Source of the DNA: Cubamyces lactineus | Taxonomy: Eukaryota > Basidiomycota > Agaricomycetes > Polyporales > Polyporaceae | NCBI GenBank assembly: GCA_022376465.1 | Contig: JACDTU010000009.1 | Span: 434,001-498,000, forward strand | Reading direction: 5' to 3' | DNA length: 64,000 nt | In this document: piece by piece, positions 1-8,979 of the stretch | How the letters are laid out: each line of letters opens with the position of its first letter | Numbering within the stretch: position 1 is the stretch's first letter | The notes under the pieces: generated by a model | Databases searched by the model: none | What the model was told of the DNA's origin: nothing | Seen by the model: the letters and a program-made list of their open reading frames with translations, nothing else | Position numbers and translations under genes: made by a program

Positions 1-1007
1 GTCCTTCACGATGGAGGGTGGGCAGGTACGCGATGTGCCGCATTTCTTCAGAATCATTATTCATCACCTCTTCCTCAGTCTGAGACGACGGCCGGCATGA
101 TCCCTCGTGCAGTCGAGCAAGTCTTCCGTGTAGCCGACGAGCTCAAGAGCAAGGGTTGGGAGTACAAGATGGAAGGTCAATTCCTTGAGATCGTACGTCG
201 GTCTTCCCTGCTCTATCAAACAGTCTGGCTCATTTACTTTCCATCCAGTACAACGAGACGATTAATGACCTGCTTGGCAAGGGCGAGTTCGACAAGAAGA
301 AGCATGAGATCAAGCACGACCCCAAGACGGGGCGCACTACCGTCACGGATGTCAACGTGGTCCCCCTCGCTTCCGCAACCCAGGTCCGCACACTCCTTGC
401 AGTCGCGCAAGGCCGTCGTACCGTCGCTGCAACGCTCATGAACGAGCGTTCCTCGCGTTCTCATTCGGTCTTCACGCTGCGCATCCGTGGCGAGAACGCA
501 CTCACAGGCGAGTCCTGTGAGGGTTCGCTCAACTTGGTCGACCTCGCGGGTAGCGAGCGGCTCGAGAAGAGCGGCGCGGGAGCGGACAGGGAGCGGCTGA
601 AGGAGACGCAGAATATCAACAAGAGTCTGAGTGCCCTAGGCGATGTGATTGCCGCTCTGGGCGAGAAGGGCGAAGGCAAGGGTGACAAGCACATTCCCTA
701 TCGGAATTCGAAGGTACATCTAGTTGTCTTTTCTTACCCATGTCCAAGCTATGGTTACTGACTGGTATATGAAGCTCACTTATCTTCTGCAAAACTCGCT
801 CAGCGGCAACTCCAAGACGCTCATGTTCCTTAACCTCTCGCCGCTCGCGACCCATCTCCACGAGTCCCTGTGCTCGCTGCGTTTTGCTACCAAGGTTCGT
901 ATCCTGTTCCCAGTCTTCGGCGCGTCCATGCTCACCTGCTCTCACCCTCATAGGTCAACAACACGACCATTGGTACTGCGAAGAAGCAGACCAAACACTC
1001 TTCGTGA
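1..1007 (+). CDS. Kinesin-14 (Kar3/KlpA-type) motor, 3' part only
   Basis: Microtubule minus-end-directed C-terminal motor of the kinesin-14 family; in fungi these act in spindle assembly and nuclear fusion. The window starts inside the gene. Exons read 1-25, 79-192, 249-713, 775-894 and 954-1007, giving the last 258 residues. Visible motor motifs are SFTMEGG just after the P-loop (which lies outside the window), [11 protein letters not shown] (switch I) and [10 protein letters not shown] (switch II), followed by [13 protein letters not shown]. The protein ends [17 protein letters not shown] straight after the motor core, the usual C-terminus of Kar3-type motors, where neck and coiled coil lie upstream. 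The gene converges on APN2 with about 300 bp between stops. Family assignment is firm; the exact orthologue (Kar3 versus another kinesin-14) is inferred from the [11 protein letters not shown] ending. Confidence 0.93.
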
Positions 1008-1309
1008 TCCCTTCCCTGTTGACTATCACCTATCCATTTCCGTGTTTTCATCCGTTGCTGCGTGCCCTTTGCTGTCGTATGTATCGGACTATAGTCTCTC
1101 TTCCCACATATCTGTACGTTCAAGTGTATACAAGCAGATGATACCGTACCACCCTTTCTAACTAGTGAACGAGCTCAAGCTCGACGTGGCTATATGCGGT
1201 ATGGTACAAGTGAGGATTACAACAAATGCGAGTGCGATACGAAAGCAAGAAGTAGAAAAAATCGATGATGTAAGATAGAGAACAAGGCAATGATTATTAG
1301 ACGAAACGG
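1008..1309. other. Convergent intergenic region, kinesin / APN2
   Basis: Both flanking genes end here, so the stretch should hold two 3' UTRs and polyadenylation sites. Short reading frames on both strands show no conserved family or splice logic. Nothing else seen. Confidence 0.6.
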
Positions 1310-3548
1310 TCATTGCTCTCCGGACTTTGTTCGTGTCCTCTCGCGTTCTCGTTCTCGCTGAGCTTCCTTCCGCACATCGCTCGCCCACTTGAAGTAATTG
1401 CACCGGTATTGGTGATCCACTTCGTCTCGGAGCCGCTCGCCCTTTCCCTTGTCATATCCTGGCCCTACAGGTCTGTGCATAAAATCTCATCCATCAGCTG
1501 CTACGCCCAAACAGAGAATGCAATTGTAGTCGTGCGTACCTCGAGCAGAGATAGAACTTCTTGCCCTTGTTCGGACCCTGTTTATTCACCGTCCACAGTT
1601 TCGTCGGTTCGCCATGCACAAGACAATTTGGCGGCTGGACGGGAGCGAAGACTTCCGACCATGCCGCTTTCTTCTGCGCCTGGGGTTGCGACGAGGATGA
1701 AGGCGAGGGAGTGGGCTCATCGTCTGCGGAGAGCGGCGCAGCGTCGGCCTTCGCGGGCTCGCAGGCAAGACGGTAGTCTGCATCTAACTGGTCTTGCATA
1801 GCTTGGCTCGAAGATGGGGTGTCATCGCTCAACGCGGAGCTTAGCGTAGACAGAGGAGTACTTGTCGGGGCGTCGTCCTCGATTTCGATGACCTCGTGAG
1901 TCTTCTGTGTCTTGGACGATGCGGAGGTAGATGGGGTAGATGAAGTAGAGGGTTTGGAGAAGAAGGCCGCAATGCTCGCCTGACCTTTGACGTGTTTGCG
2001 TTTCTTCGACGAGCTAGCTGACGGTTCCGTGGCCTTTCGCTTGACTAGAGTCGGAGCAGCTGAGGGCTGGGAGGGCTTGAACTTCTTGACGGTCTCGCTC
2101 GAGGTTTCTGTATTTTTAGGTTGGGAGGACGGGACTGCAGCCTCAGCTTGGGCATTCCGAGTCAGCGCCTGGGTGGCTGTAGAAGATGCTTTGGGGGACT
2201 CAGCGCGGTCGACCTTCGTCTGTGACTCGGACCGCTTCACGAAGAACGACGACAAGACGGTTTGCTTGCCCGAGAATTCGTCCCAGAACTTGGCGGCGAT
2301 TCGGGGAGGATCGCGGACACCGTCCGTCTGCCTCATAGCTTCGCGAAGCCGAACGGTCTCCCCAGTTTCGAGTGTGATCTCGTCGCGGAGGTCAATGTAT
2401 ATAGGGCAGTGATCTGAGCCTTTCAACGAAGGTAGGATGTCGCCGTGTTGAATCCAGGGCAGTAAACCTTTCGTAACCAAGATGTAGTCGACGCGAGTTC
2501 CATAGTTTGTTTCGCGTGCTTGTAGCTTCATATTCCAGCCTGTGAGCAGTTGAGCGAAAGGAGTAGCATGTTTCAACGGCTGGCAGCTTCTTACATGTGA
2601 ACATGCCTTTCCTATCGGGCCAGAAAGTGCGAACAATATCAATCATGGGCCCGTTCGGGCTGAGCCAATGTCGGAACCAAGCTCGCGCAGGGTGATCATA
2701 GAATGTCGCCAGATTACTCGGCAGATGCCCATCACAGTGGTCGAGAGGAGTAGAGCATATATTGATGTCGCCGAGGACGATGACCTCTCGGTGCTCCTCT
2801 TCGATGAGCCGCCGAACACGCTCCTGCAGCATGAGATGATAATTCATCTTGAACGACAACCTCGCGTCTGATGTCTCGTTCGGGCAGTACACGTTGATGA
2901 GGACGAACAACCCGAAGTCCACAACCAACGCGCGTCCTTCGGCATCGAGCGCGTCAAATGTGCTGGGTACTTCGCCTTCCTCGTCCGCGTACAAAGTCAA
3001 CTCGTCCGGACGAGGGTACGACGGTGATACACGCTCCTCTGCGGATAAGGGCGGTTGGGGCTGCAGGCGGCCGGATATGCCTTCCTCGGCCTTGACAGGG
3101 ACGGCTGTATGCGAGTCGGTATATACCGCGACGCCGCTGTAGCCACCCTTGTTCACAGGGAACGAGAAAAAAGAGTGAAAATGACCAGGAAGCGCAACGT
3201 CTCGCGGAAGGGTCGCGCGTGAAGACTTCATTTCTATTGTAGACATCACGTTTGTCAGCGACCGCCAGGAACCGTGGGCGAATGAGTTTCCATTACCTTG
3301 AAAGCATATAATGTCCGCTTTGAGCTCATCGAGTATACCCTCGCAATCTTTGAAGGTATTCCATCTAATATGCGGGGGGTACCGGTGCAGTTAGTACGGG
3401 GTCTTGAGCGGGGTCTACCAGCGGTCATGGGATCACTCACGGGTGGTATTTGGGTAACGTACGAATGCCATTCTGATGCGCGGTAAGAGCATATCGATTA
3501 TATTCGTCTGTATATTGAACTTACTATGTTCCATGACAGAATCCTCAT
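1310..3548 (-). CDS. APN2: AP endonuclease 2 (APN2/APE2), exonuclease-endonuclease-phosphatase family
   Basis: Base-excision-repair nuclease that cuts DNA at abasic sites and removes blocked 3' ends. Six exons (3525-3548, 3441-3472, 3297-3364, 2595-3233, 1540-2539, 1310-1472) give 641 residues. The start follows from the N-terminus MRILSWNINGIRTL, restored only by two very short first exons. Catalytic signatures are present: N9, E42 (CFQEMK), D197/N199 (GDIN) and D297/H298 (SDHCP). After the catalytic core comes a Ser/Thr/Lys-rich linker with a PCNA-binding (PIP-box) motif QASIAAFF at about 441-448. The C-terminus is a GRF zinc finger with probable ligands C560, H563, C586 and C612. Core plus PIP box plus zf-GRF is the standard APE2 plan, known in the family to couple the enzyme to PCNA and single-stranded DNA. 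It is head-to-head with BUD20. Confidence 0.94.
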
Positions 3549-3974
3549 GTCGACCTCATCAAAGCATAGTCTCGCGCCCGATCACTGAACGTGACGCGTA
3601 TTGGTGCTTCGTCTGCCAACAGGAGGACAAGGCGAACGGTGTCGAGGTTAATATCTCACCTCAAGCATGCAAGTCGTTCACAGCCAACGTTAGATGCGGG
3701 GATAATAGGGCGCGTGGAAGAGTATCTAAAGGGTCGGAGGTGAGAGTAGCGCGTCTCGACGCGAGCGTGACTGGACGCGCTTAATGGGACGCGTCCATAT
3801 ATTGCCTCTCAAGCGCCCGTGCTACTACACAGTGTGATTGTGATTATGTCAGCTGGAGTCTGAGGGCGGAGAAGTATTTTGCTAAAACGGGTTTTGCTTG
3901 CTACACCTGCCTTTTGCTTTTTCGCCATCTCGTATACTCGCTGGGACTTCCTCGACCAAGAGAACGCTACCAAA
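3549..3974. promoter_or_regulatory. Divergent promoter region APN2 / BUD20
   Basis: The 426 bp between two start codons facing away from each other must carry both core promoters. I saw no clear TATA box or repeated element. The assignment rests on gene orientation. Confidence 0.55.
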
Positions 3975-4514
3975 ATGGGCCGTCTTCGCCGTTCTCGCAC
4001 CCATCACGCGCAGAGAGACGTTCACAGAGCAGCACGGACAAGGGTACGTATGCATCAATCTTACCGCAATTCAGGGCCACGCTGAGGGGTACATAGGCAC
4101 GGACGCGGGATTTGGACCAGATACAGTTGATAGATTTGGATCCCAAAGTATGTACAGCTGTCCTTGCAAAACGCATACTGTCTGACCTCTCGCAGAACCG
4201 TGCGGCCTTAGAAGCACAACCCCTGGATTATGAGAAGCCTGGTCTTGCCCAACACTATTGCGTAGAATGCGCGAAGTAAGCGCATTCAACCGGCCTTCCA
4301 CCGCTCCCGTTGACATCCCTCGTATAAAAGGTACTTCGAAACCGACCATGCTCTGCGGTCACATTGGAAAAGCAAGGTGCATAAGCGCCGGTGCAAAGCG
4401 CTCAAAGAGCCCGCGTACACTATCGAGGAGGCCGAGCGTGCAGCGGGCCTCGGCAGAGAAGGAAAACGTCCAACGTCGACGAATACTTCTATGGAGCAGG
4501 ATATGGCCATATGA
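3975..4514 (+). CDS. BUD20: Bud20/ZNF593-type C2H2 zinc-finger pre-60S export factor
   Basis: Small basic nucleolar/shuttling protein; in yeast Bud20 binds late pre-60S particles and helps export them. Four exons (3975-4043, 4097-4147, 4196-4275, 4331-4514) give 127 residues. The N-terminus [15 protein letters not shown] is basic, then comes [16 protein letters not shown], a signature region of the family. A single C2H2 finger has ligands C62, C65, H78 and H84 (YCVECAKYF ... [10 protein letters not shown]). It is followed by the conserved tail [10 protein letters not shown]. Length and order match ZNF593/Bud20 proteins. Divergent from APN2. All three introns fall in the conserved reading and are needed to join it. 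Confidence 0.93.
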
Positions 4515-5131
4515 TATACCTCGGGATTGACTTCATGTATTACTTCGGTGCGATCACTTAATTTATTGGCCTGTTGTATCAGCATCTCCGTTTACTCCAT
4601 GGCCGAGCAGGACTCTGATACTTCATTGCGTATGCGCATATCATCCGCCTTCGGATACATTGGTACGGTCGTGTGCATGAGCACACCGCGACGGCGTGCC
4701 CATCTTGCAGTAAATGTTGGTAGACGCTTGCCCTCAAGGGAAGACATGGCAGCCAAGCAATGGATCATCACAGACATGTCAATATGGCCGAACACCAGGA
4801 CTACACTCGAGCGAGCGACAGCGCGACGTATTGTACAAACAAACAAGCAAATAAAGTATACTCCTACCTTGGGCTGCAGTCCACCTTATCGAGGTCTGGA
4901 CCGGGTTCCCATTAGCCCCGCCAAACCAGCAGCCTATCGTAATCAGATCCTTTCCAGCTATCCCGCGGTACCGCCATCCCGCCATGCCCAAACTTGGCGA
5001 CGCGCGCGCCGCTACGAGGTTGTCCGCGAGTGTCCGACGTTCCATCCACCCCCGCCAGGCCGCGCCGACGATCCGCATCCCACTGTCCTCTCCCTCGATC
5101 TCCGACGCGGTCGATTAAGTCGCCCGCACCC
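4515..5131. other. Intergenic region with no supported gene
   Basis: 617 bp between the stops of BUD20 (+) and the small unknown gene (-). Overlapping frames up to 247 codons on the plus strand are arginine/proline-rich mirror readings without family resemblance or splice support. It probably holds two 3' UTRs. Nothing else seen. Confidence 0.5.
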
Positions 5132-5752
5132 TCACTGGTCTCCCCTGTCCCAAGCCCTCTCGGCCGAGACAAGGGCTGGCTCGATGTACTCGCGAGTCCA
5201 TAGCGCGCGAAGGAGGCCGCGCGCGTTCAGCCTGCGGAGCGCCGCCTCCGCCCAGTCTTGCGGCATGTAGGCCTCGCGGTCGTCGCGAGGGTAGGCCACC
5301 GCAGTGAACATGCACTGGATGAACGCCTGCATATCCTTCGCTCTGATGGAGCCCACCTCGATTGATCCGCGGAAGGTGGAAGAAATTCTGTAACGCGTGT
5401 GCTCGACCATTTGTACGGCGTAACCCTTCGCCGCACACCCTTGTATGAAGAAGGACGTCGCAAGAACGTGCCTGCCGTCGTGCCCCGTCTCGACGCAGAC
5501 GCGCCAGGAGTACGGGCGGCGGCGACGCCCGATGCTCTCAGAGTCGTGTTGAGCTAATACGACGCGGAGGGGTTGATTTTCGGCCATGATGTGACGGTAT
5601 GTCGTGAATACGTCGTAGCTTTCTTCAGGTGGGAGGCTAAGTCAGGGTGCTAGGTCATCGGCGCGGGACACTTACTTGGGGGGAGTGGGGCGCACAAGGT
5701 GGGGGAAGGAAGAAGAGGGATGAGGGGACGAGTGACTGCGAACCTCGACCAT
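5132..5752 (-). CDS. Hypothetical protein, two exons, 193 residues
   Basis: I do not recognise the family. The model joins exon 1 (5676-5752, beginning MVEVRSHSSPHPSSSF) to exon 2 (5132-5636) through a clean GTAAGT...TTAG intron that keeps one frame: ...RPTPPNLPPEESYDVFTTYRH then IMAENQPLRVVLAQHDSE. The second half is a compact, mixed-composition domain with several hydrophobic strands (SWRVCVETG, HVLATSFFIQGCAAKGYAV) and a Trp-containing C-terminus, so it looks like a folded protein rather than chance sequence. No signal peptide or membrane span. The shorter start at MAENQPL (5587) is possible but would waste a perfect intron. It lies tail-to-tail with BUD20 and next to a decayed region. Confidence 0.6.
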
Positions 5753-8700
5753 TTATGCCCTCCTCCGGCGGTCGCTAAATTCATGGCTAAGTGCTGGTCG
5801 ACCATGCAAATCTCCTCTTGCGGACGCCCAGCCGAGCCGGGAATGGAAACCCTGCTATCAGGTTCTTGGGAGAACGCGTAGACCTTTGCCAGCCTGTCGC
5901 AAGTACCAAGGGCCCAGACGTCGTTGGATCAATCCGACCCTGGGGGTCCGCCGGTCACGTAAACGTCCGCCGCTGCTCGAGGATTTGCATGACACTTCGC
6001 CTCCCCGCGCCCCCTCGGTCCTCCCTCCCACGTAGGCCTTCGAGGACCAAGCCCATACGTTTCCCCAGTCTCTGCACCCCATAGACACGCGCGCACGCTG
6101 CCCATAGGCCAGACTGACACCCAGGAGGAGGCGGACGCTGCTGGGGCGCGCGGAGGACCCGCCTCGCTTAGACAAATTCAGCATAGCCGCACACAAAGCG
6201 CTCGTGTCCGCCTCGCCCGGATCCTCGTCCGCACATCCGGAGACCGCGGGACCCTATCGATGGCTCAGCAGTTATTGGACGTGCTGCACCTCCCAAATGA
6301 ATCGGGCAGCGCGGGAAGAATGATGGCACCAAGTCCTCATGCTCATCCTTGGATAGTTCTTTCGGCGACGGATGCGAAAGCTTGCGCTCTAGCCAGTCGA
6401 CGGTCTCAGTCATTATTCAGCCGCGACGTCCATTGGTCAGGATGATTTTTAACGACGCATTGCGCTGTCCCGATAGGCCGCCCTCGCCTGCTCGCCTTCG
6501 CACGCAGCGCTCGTAGAGTTCACACGAAGCTGCTTGTACAGTATGCTAGCACCTCCTGCTTCATATTGGCCGCTGGCGGACTGTGCTGCTCGTCGGCTCC
6601 TCGCTCTGTAAGCCATTTGGGACGATGTGCCCTCAACCTGCTATGCCGTAAAATCTGCTCCTCCCGGACGCCGCACAGACGGGGACGAGGAGCACCGCGC
6701 CGCATGCTACCTTTGGTCCTCAACCCGCCCTCCAGCACCCAGTGCGCTACAGAATCCTAGACCTTCCATCGTCTTCGGCCGTCTCGGCTGCAGCACACGG
6801 ACAGCTACTCGCTTCCCAAACAGGACTTCATTTCGGATGAAGCTCGAAACCGCCTTTGCCTCGGACTAGGTCTCCCACCGTCCCCGTCGACCAGGTCTCT
6901 CGGGGCATAGTGGACACAAGGAGCGGACAATGGCAGGCCCCTCGTTGATGCGACGTGTTCCCGTCCCATTGTCCTTTGGGGTGGCGCCGCTGTCGCTCTC
7001 ACGATGCACGAACCCCCGCCTCCCGCCGTCGGCGATGGATACCTTGCGCTGCGGAGTCGTGCCCCCGTCCTGCAGGCGCATCTATCGGTCGAAATCATCC
7101 TGTTCTCTGCCCTAGGCTATTCCTCTGGTAGGACGATACCCTCGCCCACTCTCGCCCGCCCTCTGGTTATCCTGGCAGTCGCAAACGTCGTGGAGGGGTG
7201 AATTCTGGGAGAATGCTAGTACGGCTTTCTATCAAAACGCCGAAAGCTCAATAGGACTACGTTCTGTCGTGCCGTCGTGCCGTGGTATACCAGCCCTCAG
7301 CAGCATATGCATCTCTGCGTTCTGAGCTCTTCAGCCATGGCTGACCCTGTCTCCCACACCTTCACACGCGGTCTAACGTCGACGGCGACCGACCATGTAA
7401 AGTGAGTCCGGAGGCTTTCTGCAAGTTCAGCCAAACGACTCGGCAAAGCAGGGGCTCGACCCCGCAGCAAGCGAGCAGTTTGTACAAATCTAGCCCTCTA
7501 AGCGCGATCACCTGGTTCAAAGGTACCTGAGACCGTCTGATGCGCTCCTGATGCGCGTGTTTTTGAGCGTCTGCTTCGCTTGGGACGGTTCTTCCGGGGC
7601 GGAGGCCAAGTCGGACTCTAGCGGACTTTGGACTCGGCGGCTGCTCGTCTTCGGACGCCCTAGAGGCTTGGGGGTGGTGGCTAAGATGTGGTCAGTGCGT
7701 TGTGAACTCGGGAACTGCGAGCAAAGTGAACTTGTGAGCTTGCATGCCCCTCGAATGCTGCCCTTTGAGTGTATCAATGCGCGTTCTAACCACTCCGCCA
7801 TGCAGAAAACCGCCTCCCCGACCCATCTGGTTCTCCCACCTACCAAGTCCGGCCGCTCAGTCCATTCGGAGCCTCGGAACCTCTAGCGGAGCGCCGCTGC
7901 CCCGCTGAATATGTTCTCTTTCATTGAGAGGAACAGCCACCACTTGTGTGGGCCGCAGCGCAAATCGGGGCACCATCTCGTAAAACAGGAAAAATGCTTC
8001 CGCGAGGCAGCTTGTGTACACTCTCGTCGATCGCAGCACCGGCGGTTACGCATGCCTGGCGGTGGTTAAGCATCTTCGTGCCGCACGCCGCACGGACGCG
8101 CGGGATGCCCCGGACTCGCAGCCTCAGATCCAGCTTGCAGTTCCCGTCCCGTCGGGCTCGTCGACGCGCACGATGCGCCTTGACGCGAGATCTCGGGAGC
8201 GCTGTTTGTCTCTGTGGGCTCGCACACACTCAGTGCTTGTTGCTCGGTACCGATTAAGTCGCGTTCCTGAACATCCCCGAGGGCCCGAGGCGGATCGACT
8301 CGAGGGCGTTCATTGTATATTTTCGGGCTTCGGTCGGTTTCGAACCTACCATGATCTTCATTGGACGGCGTAGGCGGGATTCTGTATAGGATTCTGTGCA
8401 GGGTCTCATCTATACCGTCTGCTAGTGCTTATAGCTCGCATTCGTGTTGTCTACCTTCGTCAAACGCCGGCCTGTCAATGAAACTACTTCACATGGGAGA
8501 GGCCCCGGACGGGTGCCTCGTGAGGTCTATCTGGACATCTCGGGATTAGACTTTTCTTCATTGCTACTACGAATTGCGCGCGGCGGATAACATGTGGGGC
8601 GACGACGATTCAGAAACTGCAGAATTGCGGAATTGCAGAGTTGCGGGGGGAGCAGAATGGGAATGATGGAGTGGGCAAGAGCGTGTATGTACGTGGTGGC

Positions 8701-8979
8701 ATCGGGGTATCTATGAGCGAGTGGGTAGACTACTACTAGTGAGAGAGAGGAAGGGCCGATATGAGGGGAGCTGAAATGGCCCATTAATACGACAATGGGA
8801 TCTCGAGAGCCCCCGGTGCGCGGGGCGTCGGCGCACCGGGGTATGTAACCTCGAGACGGCATTATAAAAGGAGGGTGGGTAATACGTACATACAAACAGG
8901 CAAGCACTAAACGATGCGATGCGATGGTGAGGCCGACTCGACTGACTGGGAGTAGTAGGGTTTCTTCTCTTCAGCTGCC
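5753..8979. other. Gene-poor, possibly decayed 3.2 kb stretch
   Basis: Many overlapping frames of 60-130 codons exist on both strands but none shows a conserved domain, good splice logic or consistent coding character. Around 6200-7200 one plus-strand reading runs for tens of codons between scattered stops, as in an eroded coding region. A short exon-like start (ATG at 7337 reading MADPVSHTFTRG, then GTGAGT near 7401) leads nowhere that I can follow. A degenerate tRNA-like patch lies near 7740-7806 (minus) and a strong hairpin at 8811-8841. No intact transposon, terminal repeat or target-site duplication was seen by eye. Confidence 0.5.
8811..8841. repeat. Perfect 11-bp inverted repeat (hairpin), 9-nt loop
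   Basis: The arm CCCCGGTGCGC (8811-8821) is exactly complementary to GCGCACCGGGG (8831-8841). It lies about 140-170 nt past the stop codon of the serine-rich gene, so it is probably in that gene's 3' UTR or its termination region. All 11 pairs are Watson-Crick and nine are G-C. Confidence 0.85.

Noticed and set aside
8330..8352. Sequence whose complement matches the Pol III B box (GGTTCGAAACC)
   Set aside because: No A box at the right distance and no acceptor or anticodon stem can be formed around it.
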